A stretch of 5,061 bases of DNA from Bryobacteraceae bacterium (GCA_030039005.1 JASHQT010000571.1:1-5061); one strand, 5' to 3'; positions 1 to 5,061 are shown, counted from the stretch's first letter. Notes: generated by a model from the sequence alone, not told the origin. Numbers and translations: made by a program.

Positions 1-1623
1 GGAATCGCCTACCTGTTATTCAAACGGCTCAGCGGATCACGCGAAATCGCCGGAATCGCGCTGTTGCTCTTCGCGTTTCATGGCAAACTCGCCAGCCTCT
101 ATTACAGCGCGGGCGCGATGTACGACGTCTTCTGCTTTCTCTTTTTCAGTTCGGCTCTCATCATCTACTTGCAGCCGCGAACGCAAAATCGCTTACCGGG
201 ACTCCGGCGGACGCTGGGCGTGCTCGCCTGCCAGATTCTCGCGCTCGATTCGAAGGAAATGGCCGCGACCCTGCCCGCGATTCTCTTAACCTATGAATTG
301 ATTTTCCATCCGCCCGATTTCCGCGGCGTGCGCGCCATCGCACGATGGTCCATTCGCGAGGCGCGAACCGCGCTGTTCGTCGCTCTCTGCGTGTTGGCCT
401 GGCTTCCGGCCAGATTCGCCAGTGGCGGCATCGCTCACCTCCAAGGCTATGGTCCGAGCTATACGCTGTCGCGTTGGGTCGAAGAAACGGGGACGTATCT
501 GGCGTACGTCATCTATCGCAACAACCCGTCCGCGCACTATGGAGTCAATCCGCTGAGTCCTGCTGAGATCGCGATTTTCTGCGCTGTTCTGATCGCGATC
601 GCGCTTTGGGCACGCAGCCGCGTAGTGTGGTTCGGCCTGCTGTTCTTTTGGATCGCCCTTCTGCCGGTGGCGTTCATTGCCACGCGGCTCGGATTCGTTC
701 TCTACCTGCCATTAGCCGGGTTGGCACTCGCCGCGGCGGCCTTCCTCGCGCGGCTGAAGGCAACCTTGACCGGCTTCTTTTCGAAAGGCCCGTCGCCCCG
801 CGCAGCCTCGAGCGCGCTTTTCGCCGCGACGGCGCTGGCGATGGTGTTCATCGATTATCATTACGCCCCGCCCGCGCCGCGCGCCTGGTTCTCGCCGTAC
901 AAGAAGGCTCTGGATCAGTTTTCGCAGGCTTATCCCACGTTGCCGCATGGCGCCATGCTCCTGTTCGTTCACACGCCGCTCGATGACGACTGGTACATGT
1001 ATTTTCTATTGCATCTCTATTACCGCGACCCCAATCTCTTCATCACGCAGTTGAACGGCCGGCCCGAACAGCGCATCCCGCTCGATCAACTCCCGCATTA
1101 CGATTATGTCCTCGATTTCGAAAACGGCCGCTATGTGGAGCTCGACAATACTGATGCCGCTCTCAGCATCCAGCTTCATTTGTTGAAGGCCGTGGTGCAC
1201 AGCGCCGGTTGGTCAGAATGCATGCTGGCTGGAACGCCGGCCGCTCGCCATTACATCGTCAAAGACGTGCTCGCATCCGGTTCGGCGGCCGACGGCTATT
1301 GGACGCTCGACCAGCCGGAGCTGCAATTTCGGCTGTCGTCGATTCAGCACAATGTATTCCGCGAGCACTTCTACATTCCGGCCGAGGCGCTGAAGCAGAC
1401 TGGCCCATTGTTGATCGATTTCTACGTCAACGGCCACTTGCTCGATCAAGCGCGTTTCGCGCGGGACGGCGAGATTGTGTACCGGCGCACGGTCCCTGTC
1501 GCGTGGCTGAAAACCGGCGTTCCTACGATTCTCCAGATGCGCGTTCGCAACCCGTACATCGTTTCGCGCGGCGGCGCGCGATTGGGCTTTGTGCTGCGAT
1601 CCGCGGTTTTTACTTCCGGCTAG
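1..1623 (+). CDS. Polytopic membrane protein, GT-C/PMT-like glycosyltransferase family, 5'-truncated
   Basis: The reading frame is open from the first base, so the true start lies upstream; 540 residues are visible. About eight or nine hydrophobic helices occupy visible residues 15-286, followed by a soluble C-terminal part of roughly 250 residues. Two stretches recall the family of lipid-sugar-dependent GT-C enzymes related to PMT/TMTC proteins: a conserved SKEMAATLP segment (84-92) at the start of a helix, and an 'R-x3-F-x-LYLPLAGLALA' segment (about 229-245). The catalytic N-terminal loop expected in such enzymes is outside the window, so activity cannot be judged. The tail lacks TPR repeats, which many relatives carry. 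Its last 110 or so residues (from FREHFYIPAEAL on) look beta-rich, with an 'LGFVLRSA' ending, perhaps a sugar-binding or periplasmic sandwich. Its stop codon overlaps that of the convergent gene. Transfer of a sugar to a protein or lipid at the membrane is inference. A plain uncharacterised membrane protein is the alternative. Confidence 0.72.
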   Translation, partial: GIAYLLFKRLSGSREIAGIALLLFAFHGKLASLYYSAGAMYDVFCFLFFSSALIIYLQPRTQNRLPGLRRTLGVLACQILALDSKEMAATLPAILLTYELIFHPPDFRGVRAIARWSIREARTALFVALCVLAWLPARFASGGIAHLQGYGPSYTLSRWVEETGTYLAYVIYRNNPSAHYGVNPLSPAEIAIFCAVLIAIALWARSRVVWFGLLFFWIALLPVAFIATRLGFVLYLPLAGLALAAAAFLARLKATLTGFFSKGPSPRAASSALFAATALAMVFIDYHYAPPAPRAWFSPYKKALDQFSQAYPTLPHGAMLLFVHTPLDDDWYMYFLLHLYYRDPNLFITQLNGRPEQRIPLDQLPHYDYVLDFENGRYVELDNTDAALSIQLHLLKAVVHSAGWSECMLAGTPAARHYIVKDVLASGSAADGYWTLDQPELQFRLSSIQHNVFREHFYIPAEALKQTGPLLIDFYVNGHLLDQARFARDGEIVYRRTVPVAWLKTGVPTILQMRVRNPYIVSRGGARLGFVLRSAVFTSG

Positions 1624-2468
1624 CCCCGCCGCTCCAACAGCTTCGCGGTGTTTACCAGCAGCGAGTACTGGCTCTCGGCCAGCTTATCGATTTTCTCGTG
1701 CAGAAAAGCGATCTTGGTTTCGGTGTTGAGGCTGGATTCGAATTCGATGTCCGACCGGATGCGGTCCCGCGCGCGCTGCCGGTTTTGGCTGGTGAGCACG
1801 AACAAAGTGAGGAAGATCGCTTCGAGCGAAACGATCACGGAGAGAAACTCGAACGGATAGGGATCGAACGCTTTCAGATGCCCGATCACGCTGAGATTCA
1901 TCGCGATCCAGCCGCCCAGAAATAGCGCGTGAAAGGCCAGCGATCCGATGCTGCCCGTGAACGAAGGAACCGCATCGGCCACGCGCGTGAGCACGGTCCC
2001 TTGTTCCTCGGCCACGTCGTTGGCGTTGCGTGTCACCGTGCGGCGAATCATCTCGTCGCTCTTGCGCAACCGGCGGGCGGCGACGCTCAGCAGATTCAAC
2101 GCCGCGGGAGGGTATTGGCGGACGTAATCTTCGAAATGCTCGCGATCCAGCCGCAGCACTTCTGCTTCGCTCAGCGCCACCACCCAGGCCGTGCGTGACC
2201 CTCCGTCGAGCAACGAGATTTCGCCGAAAATATCGCCCGGCCGCGACGTTTCTAGCACGATCTTCTCGCCCTGATCGTTCTTGACGAAAATCTCGACCTC
2301 GCCCGAGCGCACGATGTACATCGCATTGCCCGGATCGCCGAACTGGAATACGTTCTCGCCCGGTGAGTAGCGCAGGAGGTCGATCTTTTCGGCCAGCGCC
2401 GTTCGCTCGTTGGGCTTGAGCTCGCGCAGGTGCTCCACTTCATTGAGGATGGACGCATCGATGGACAT
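1620..2468 (-). CDS. Cyclic nucleotide-binding domain fused to DUF1003 membrane domain
   Basis: This is a 282-residue protein. Residues about 10-135 form a cNMP-binding (CAP-ED) domain: the phosphate-binding cassette reads FGEISLLDGGSRTA at 81-94, with Glu83 and Arg92 at the positions that contact ribose and phosphate in this family. Residues about 155-265 match DUF1003: a 'RVAD-x4-F-x-GS' entry (162-173), two membrane helices (about 175-196 and 208-226), the FDPYPF motif (201-206) between them, SQNR (227-230) and a charged helical tail that could form a coiled coil. There is no helix-turn-helix, so it is not a CRP-type transcription factor; a membrane protein gated or tuned by a nucleotide is inferred. 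I chose the ATG at 2468 because the domain begins just after it. The frame stays open upstream to an ATG at 2597, but that extension is Arg/Gln-rich, unlike the family, and runs into the divergent gene. No Shine-Dalgarno is seen; a TANNNT box lies 7 bases upstream. Confidence 0.88.
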   Translation of the reverse strand: MSIDASILNEVEHLRELKPNERTALAEKIDLLRYSPGENVFQFGDPGNAMYIVRSGEVEIFVKNDQGEKIVLETSRPGDIFGEISLLDGGSRTAWVVALSEAEVLRLDREHFEDYVRQYPPAALNLLSVAARRLRKSDEMIRRTVTRNANDVAEEQGTVLTRVADAVPSFTGSIGSLAFHALFLGGWIAMNLSVIGHLKAFDPYPFEFLSVIVSLEAIFLTLFVLTSQNRQRARDRIRSDIEFESSLNTETKIAFLHEKIDKLAESQYSLLVNTAKLLERRG

Positions 2469-2475
2469 GCGGTTG

Positions 2476-2481
2476 AAGTTA
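2476..2481 (-). promoter_or_regulatory. Possible -10 box for leaderless transcript of the cNMP/DUF1003 gene
   Basis: On the minus strand TAACTT is followed by 7 bases and then the ATG at 2468. It fits the TANNNT form of -10 boxes that sit just upstream of leaderless genes in several phyla. The gene has no recognisable Shine-Dalgarno. No clear -35 was found. TANNNT is a weak pattern that occurs by chance, so confidence is low. Confidence 0.25.
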
Positions 2482-2507
2482 CCACATAGCGTTCTGAGCC
2501 AGGACGG

Positions 2508-2513
2508 TACTAT
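2508..2513 (+). promoter_or_regulatory. Possible -10 box for leaderless transcript of the CPBP gene
   Basis: TACTAT (four of six matches to TATAAT) is followed by 6 bases and then the ATG at 2520, so transcription would begin at or next to the start codon. The only purine-rich ribosome site, AGGA at 2501-2504, is 15 bases from that ATG, which is too far, but 7 bases from an out-of-frame ATG at 2512. No good -35 was seen. Confidence 0.28.
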
Positions 2514-2519
2514 GGTGCG

Positions 2520-3398
2520 ATGCTCGCGATTCTTCTCGCGATCCTGTTGGGCGCCATTTTGGGCTTGCTGTGCACGGGGCTGCAGAGATGTCTTCAACGA
2601 GCTTTCGAGCGGCGTCCGGCTCTGATCTTCGTCGTACCGGTCCTGCTGTCCGCCCTCTTCCTGGTTCTGTCCCTGCTTCTCGGAAGTTTCAGCTACCCCT
2701 TGTCAGCTCTGATTTTCGCGTACGCAACCCTACCGGTCACGTGCGCCTACTTCGTCCGCCACACGCCGCCGCCAACATGGGCCGACTTTCTTATCATCGT
2801 CCTGCTCTGGCTCCCGCTCGAATTCTCGCTCGGTCGGCAATGGGTGCCGCGCCGCGCGCAAGGCCCTCTGCACATGGCCGCCTATGGCGTCGCGATCCTC
2901 CTCGGTCTGGCGATCTTCCTGCTGTTCCGCCGGCTCCCGGACATGAAATACAATCTGCCGCGAACCCCGCGCGATCTCGTCAACTTGCTGCTCGGCTTCG
3001 CCGCCTGCGCACCGGTCCTGATCTTGCTCGGCCGCGCCATCGGATTCCTGCCGCCGTTTCACTGGCCCGCACAACGCTCGCCCCTACAGATCGCCTCGCA
3101 ATACGTGATCATTCTCGCCGCCACCGCGCTCCCCGAAGAAATCCTGTTCCGCGCGCTGATCCAAAACTCGATCGCGCAGCGCCTGGGCACCAACGTTTGG
3201 ACGCTGCTCCTCGCCGCGTTCATCTTCGGATGCGCGCACCTCGACAACGGTCCCCAACCGCTGCCCAACTGGCGTTACATGATCCTCGCCACCATCGCGG
3301 GCGTCGCTTACGGCAAAGTTTACGAGAAAAGCTCCAGCATCTTCGCCTCGGCTGGCCTGCACGCGCTCGTCGACTTGATCAAGCACCTCAACTTTTGA
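2520..3398 (+). CDS. CPBP family intramembrane glutamic endopeptidase (Rce1/Abi type)
   Basis: This 292-residue, strongly hydrophobic protein has the three hallmark motifs of the CPBP (PF02517) family near its C-terminus. They are EEILFR (206-211, the catalytic Glu pair and Arg), FGCAH (236-240, the FxxxH motif) and HALVD (281-285, the HxxxN/D motif). Helices are visible at about 2-19, 35-56, 61-78, 88-101, 119-136, 153-174, 192-204, 223-240 and 254-264. Relatives cleave membrane substrates: Rce1 trims CAAX-prenylated proteins in eukaryotes, and bacterial members mature peptides or give bacteriocin self-immunity. The substrate here is unknown, and no peptide or bacteriocin gene sits next to it. 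The ATG at 2520 is the first start after an in-frame TAG at 2487, so the start is secure unless there is a sequencing error. A longer overlapping frame (2570-3514) is a shadow: it is Arg/Pro-rich and lacks the motifs. The 3' end overlaps the convergent WbuC-type gene by 11 bases. Confidence 0.92.
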   Translation: MLAILLAILLGAILGLLCTGLQRCLQRAFERRPALIFVVPVLLSALFLVLSLLLGSFSYPLSALIFAYATLPVTCAYFVRHTPPPTWADFLIIVLLWLPLEFSLGRQWVPRRAQGPLHMAAYGVAILLGLAIFLLFRRLPDMKYNLPRTPRDLVNLLLGFAACAPVLILLGRAIGFLPPFHWPAQRSPLQIASQYVIILAATALPEEILFRALIQNSIAQRLGTNVWTLLLAAFIFGCAHLDNGPQPLPNWRYMILATIAGVAYGKVYEKSSSIFASAGLHALVDLIKHLNF

Positions 3399-3861
3399 TC
3401 AGCGCCAACAAGCCCGCTAAATACTCCGGCGCACGAGGGTCGCCCTCCCGCGGCGCCCACGGCGCAAAATCTTTATCCGTCGACGCCAAATACGGCCCCG
3501 GCTTCACTTCGTAGCAGACCGCGTGCTCGGACACTGGCGCAAGCGTGTGCCAGACGCCCGGCGCGAGATCGATGCCGACGGGATCGCGCCCCACCACTTC
3601 CGTCCGCACCACGCGCCCGGAATCGTCGAAGACAAAGAACGCGACTTCGCCTTCCAATACCAAAAAGGCCTCAGCCTTGGGCGGGTCCAGATGGCGATGC
3701 GGCGCGATGTACGTCCCTTTCACCATCACATTCAAAAACCGGTGCGGATTCTCTTCCATCGACCCGTGAAAATTGTGATTCACTCGCAACCTTGGCGACC
3801 CCTTCGCGCGCTCGATCAGCTCATGCATCAACGCCCGATTCAGCATCTGCACCGTGGTCAT
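3388..3861 (-). CDS. WbuC-family cupin fold metalloprotein
   Basis: This is a 157-residue protein. The centre is a cupin barrel: PHRH at 54-57, KAEAF with Glu64, and WH at 104-105 supply a His/His/Glu/His metal site (His55, His57, Glu64, His105). WbuC signature stretches are present: 'RVNHNFHGS' (26-34), 'GTYIAPHRH' (49-57), 'YEVKPGPY' (117-124) and 'KDFAPWAP' (130-137). The family is named from a gene in O-antigen clusters; its reaction is not established, and a sugar-nucleotide or lipopolysaccharide role is inferred from context in other genomes. Here it is not next to a sugar cluster but is the last gene of a leftward run behind a cytosine deaminase. The ATG at 3861 is chosen because GGAG lies 6 bases upstream (3868-3871). 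A longer frame from 3933 would translate the G-rich spacer into a low-complexity Gly/Ser stretch and would overlap the deaminase end, so I reject it. Confidence 0.9.
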   Translation of the reverse strand: MTTVQMLNRALMHELIERAKGSPRLRVNHNFHGSMEENPHRFLNVMVKGTYIAPHRHLDPPKAEAFLVLEGEVAFFVFDDSGRVVRTEVVGRDPVGIDLAPGVWHTLAPVSEHAVCYEVKPGPYLASTDKDFAPWAPREGDPRAPEYLAGLLALIKS

Positions 3862-3867
3862 CTCAAA

Positions 3868-3871
3868 CTCC
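3868..3871 (-). promoter_or_regulatory. Ribosome binding site of the WbuC-family gene
   Basis: GGAG on the minus strand, 6 bases before the ATG at 3861. This site decides the start in favour of 3861 over the longer frame from 3933. Confidence 0.7.
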
Positions 3872-3880
3872 AATGTGCCT

Positions 3881-3915
3881 GTTCCCCAATCCCCAGCCCC
3901 CGATCCCGGCCCCTC
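3881..3915 (-). repeat. G-rich degenerate heptamer tract, putative G-quadruplex
   Basis: Read on the minus strand, five 7-base units follow one another: GAGGGGC, CGGGATC, GGGGGCT, GGGGATT and GGGGAAC. The core (3913-3884) has G runs of 4, 3, 5, 4 and 4 separated by loops of 2, 3, 2 and 3 bases, which satisfies the usual intramolecular G-quadruplex pattern with one run to spare. The tract overlaps the TGA of the deaminase gene (3916-3914), and its last G run ends 12 bases before the GGAG ribosome site of the next gene. It would therefore lie in the mRNA leader between two co-transcribed genes. The period-7, GGGGATT-like make-up resembles the short tandem heptamers known from some bacterial genomes. 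Folding and function are inference. Confidence 0.6.
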
Positions 3916-4360
3916 AGACGCCGATATCCTCATTCCACAACGCCGGATTTATCCGAATGAAGTCCCTCATCATCTGAATGCATTCCTCCTCCTGCACCAC
4001 GTCCACCTGAATCCCTTGGCTGCGCATGTAATCCTCGGCGCCCATGAATGTTTTGTTCTCGCCCACCACCACACGCGGGATCTTGTACAGCACGATCGCG
4101 CCGCTGCACATCGGGCACGGCGAAAGCGTCGAATAGATCGTGCTGTTGCGATAAACGCGCGCCGGTAATCGTCCGGCGTTGCGCAGGCAATTCATCTCGC
4201 CATGATCGATCGCGCTGCCCGTCTGCACGCGGCAGTTGTGCCCGCGCCCGATGATCTGGCCCTCATGCACCAGCACCGATCCGATCGGAATGCCGCCCTC
4301 CGCCAAGCTTTTGCGCGCCTGTTCGATCGCCGCGCGCAGGTAGGGATCGCTAGTGGGCAT
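3914..4360 (-). CDS. Cytosine deaminase, yeast Fcy1-like (CDA superfamily)
   Basis: This 148-residue protein probably converts cytosine to uracil in pyrimidine salvage. It has the zinc deaminase core: HGE at 53-55 (His53 ligand, Glu55 proton shuttle) and PCPMC at 81-85 (Cys82, Cys85 ligands). Beyond that it follows yeast cytosine deaminase closely by eye: EGGIPIGSVL, GRGHNCRVQTGSA, TLSPCPMCSGAI, IPRVVVGEN and a C-terminal WNEDIGV. Residues matching the yeast base-binding pocket are all present: Asn42, Phe105, Trp142 and Asp145. It lacks the features of tRNA adenosine deaminase TadA, and it is unrelated to E. coli CodA, an amidohydrolase. Related bacterial proteins are often labelled only 'nucleoside deaminase', so the substrate could differ, for example another pyrimidine or purine base. 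The length is full. The start at 4360 has only a weak ribosome site; translation may couple to the upstream membrane-protein gene. No cytosine permease is nearby. Confidence 0.87.
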   Translation of the reverse strand: MPTSDPYLRAAIEQARKSLAEGGIPIGSVLVHEGQIIGRGHNCRVQTGSAIDHGEMNCLRNAGRLPARVYRNSTIYSTLSPCPMCSGAIVLYKIPRVVVGENKTFMGAEDYMRSQGIQVDVVQEEECIQMMRDFIRINPALWNEDIGV

Positions 4361-4802
4361 CGCCGGTCGGTCCGCTAAGAATTGAATGATCGCCGTCGCT
4401 TCGTTGTTTCTGACGGAGACGCCACCACATTGCTACTGAGTACCAAGAGCAACTCCAAGCCGGCCATGTAAAGAAAAATTCCCCCAGGCCTGCCTCGCCG
4501 TCCCCTGGTCGAGTTATCAGAAGATAATTATTCACAAAGTCGTAACTGTCGGTGATGCGTCCCCAGATAACGACGACGACGGGCAGTACCCATATCCAGG
4601 CGCCTTCCTTGGCGCAACCCCGATTTAGCCTCGATACAACAAGGGCTAAACTGACGCTCACGACCGCGAGGAACGTATACCCGAGAAGTTGAGAGAGCAC
4701 GGTGTCAGGACCACCGTGCGCGCTTTCCAGAATTGCGAAAGCGATCGTCGGGCTGAGGAACACTAGCACGAGCTGGACACACCACGAAACCACCCTCTTC
4801 AT
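4350..4802 (-). CDS. Small hypothetical membrane protein, probably frameshifted near its 3' end
   Basis: I do not recognise this gene. As it stands it encodes 150 residues with hydrophobic stretches at about 5-24 (signal-anchor-like), 36-57 and 67-80, and a fourth, Trp-rich one at 109-127. It overlaps the deaminase start by 11 bases. A one-base insertion in the G5 run (4481-4485) or the adjoining T5 run (4474-4478, minus-strand reading) switches to a frame that reads GIFLYMAGLELLLVLSSNVV, a far more natural membrane helix. That version continues with a short basic tail and stops at TAG 4377-4375, giving a protein of about 142 residues that ends 14 bases before the deaminase ATG. The indel could be an assembly error or a real mutation. 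The ATG at 4802 has GAGAGG only 2 bases upstream; a GTG at 4793 would have better spacing. It is the first gene of the leftward run. GC and codon bias look lower than in the neighbours. Confidence 0.6.
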   Translation of the reverse strand: MKRVVSWCVQLVLVFLSPTIAFAILESAHGGPDTVLSQLLGYTFLAVVSVSLALVVSRLNRGCAKEGAWIWVLPVVVVIWGRITDSYDFVNNYLLITRPGDGEAGLGEFFFTWPAWSCSWYSVAMWWRLRQKQRSDGDHSILSGPTGDAH

Positions 4803-4868
4803 CGCCTCTCACATCAGCTCTCCCGGATCTGAATCAATCCTACGGCAAAGCGGCCTGACGGTCGATGG

Positions 4869-4896
4869 CCGAAAAAGAAATCGCCGCCCGAAAAAG
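4869..4896. repeat. Pair of direct repeats CCGAAAAAG in a divergent promoter region
   Basis: CCGAAAAAG occurs at 4869-4877 and again at 4888-4896, 19 bases apart start to start, close to two helical turns. The match extends imperfectly on both sides. The pair lies in the 107-base gap between the short membrane-protein gene (-) and the exporter gene (+); the second copy runs into the exporter's AAGGA. An operator or upstream-element role is a guess. I see no convincing -35/-10 pair in this gap. Confidence 0.35.
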
Positions 4897-4898
4897 GA
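4894..4898 (+). promoter_or_regulatory. Probable ribosome binding site of the MFS exporter
   Basis: AAGGA ends 11 bases before the ATG at 4910. A second AGGA (4906-4909) directly abuts the ATG and is too close to serve. A TANNNT box (TAACAT, 4899-4904) also lies between them. Confidence 0.45.
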
Positions 4899-4909
4899 TA
4901 ACATTAGGA

Positions 4910-5061
4910 ATGCCTGCCCCCGTAGGAACGCCGGACGCCGCAGCCGCGCCTATATTTCATACGTCCGGCCTCATCCGGCTCACGCGCCGGCAAACCTATG
5001 CCACCATGACGGGGCTCCTGCTGGCAGTGCTGCTAGCCTCCCTTGATCAGACCATCGTCGG
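4910..5061 (+). CDS. MFS exporter of the DHA2 (EmrB/QacA) type, 3'-truncated
   Basis: Only the first 50 residues are in the window. After a polar N-terminus of about 32 residues, rich in Ala and Pro, the first membrane helix begins and reads TGLLLAVLLASLDQTIVG (residues 34 on). The LDQTIV sequence in helix 1 is the D1 signature of the 14-helix drug:H+ antiporter-2 family, which includes EmrB and QacA. Such proteins use proton motive force to expel drugs or other small molecules at the inner membrane. The substrate cannot be told from this fragment, and no EmrA-like adaptor or TetR/MarR regulator is seen on the visible side. The ATG at 4910 is supported by AAGGA 11 bases upstream. A later in-frame ATG (Met33) is possible but would leave no cytoplasmic lead into the helix. 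Confidence 0.8.
   Translation, partial: MPAPVGTPDAAAAPIFHTSGLIRLTRRQTYATMTGLLLAVLLASLDQTIV

Noticed and set aside
595..602. GCGATCGC octamer, as in the HIP1 repeat of cyanobacteria
   Set aside because: I noticed it only here, inside a coding region, and no enrichment was seen, so chance in GC-rich DNA explains it.
1209..1925. A 238-codon plus-strand frame bridging the first two genes
   Set aside because: It runs off-frame through the end of the membrane protein and antisense through the DUF1003 gene. The product is low-complexity and matches no family.
2469..2597. N-terminal extension of the cNMP/DUF1003 protein to an ATG at 2597
   Set aside because: The extra 43 residues are Gln/Arg-rich, unlike the family, and would overlap the divergent CPBP gene. 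The domain starts naturally after the ATG at 2468.
2520..3398. CPBP gene as an abortive-infection or bacteriocin-immunity system
   Set aside because: The family name Abi invites this, but no bacteriocin precursor, toxin or other defence gene is nearby, so only the protease family is claimed.
2570..3514. A 314-codon open frame on the plus strand, longer than the CPBP gene it overlaps
   Set aside because: Its product is dominated by Arg, Pro and Ala with no domain pattern, as expected from an off-frame reading of GC-rich DNA. The alternative frame carries all three CPBP motifs.
3862..3933. Longer WbuC start at 3933
   Set aside because: The extension is a translation of the G-rich spacer and overlaps the deaminase end. 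The ATG at 3861 has GGAG at good spacing.
4803..4909. A sigma-70 promoter in the divergent gap
   Set aside because: Candidate -35 elements (CTGACG, TTGCCG) lack a -10 at suitable spacing on either strand.
4702..5046. A 114-codon plus-strand frame over the divergent gap and exporter start
   Set aside because: It is antisense to the membrane-protein gene and off-frame to the exporter, whose helix-1 signature fixes the real frame.

Overview
This is a compact bacterial chromosome segment of fairly high GC with seven protein genes, five complete and two cut by the window ends. There are no RNA genes, insertion sequences or CRISPR arrays that I can see. The gene families (a glycosyltransferase-like membrane protein with a soluble beta-rich tail, a cNMP-binding/DUF1003 fusion, a CPBP protease, a WbuC cupin and a DHA2-type transporter), together with GC-rich codon use, suggest a soil-type bacterium. 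Acidobacteriota is my best guess, but it is an impression from gene style and not a proof.

Layout, left to right. Bases 1-1623 (+) hold the 3' part of a polytopic membrane protein resembling the GT-C/PMT-like 'SKE' family. Bases 1620-2468 (-) hold a cyclic-nucleotide-binding domain fused to a DUF1003 membrane domain; the two genes converge and share the four bases CTAG, so their stop codons overlap. A 51-base divergent gap (2469-2519) separates it from a CPBP intramembrane protease, 2520-3398 (+), with all three catalytic motifs. That gene converges with, and overlaps by 11 bases, a leftward cluster: a short membrane protein (4802 to about 4350), a yeast-type cytosine deaminase (4360-3914) and a WbuC-family cupin (3861-3388). 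A 107-base divergent gap (4803-4909) leads to the beginning of an EmrB/QacA-type MFS exporter (4910 to past the end, +).

The genes do not form one obvious pathway. The leftward trio is probably a single transcription unit, because its genes are adjacent and on one strand. The others look like housekeeping or envelope genes packed back to back.

The points most worth a second look are: a G-rich, period-7 tract that could form a G-quadruplex, filling the space between the deaminase stop and the WbuC ribosome binding site; a likely frameshift in the short membrane protein, where the other frame gives a much better last helix; paired TANNNT boxes placed for leaderless transcription in both directions of the 51-base gap; and a bacterial deaminase that keeps every active-site residue of yeast Fcy1. 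I found no convincing new multi-gene system here.
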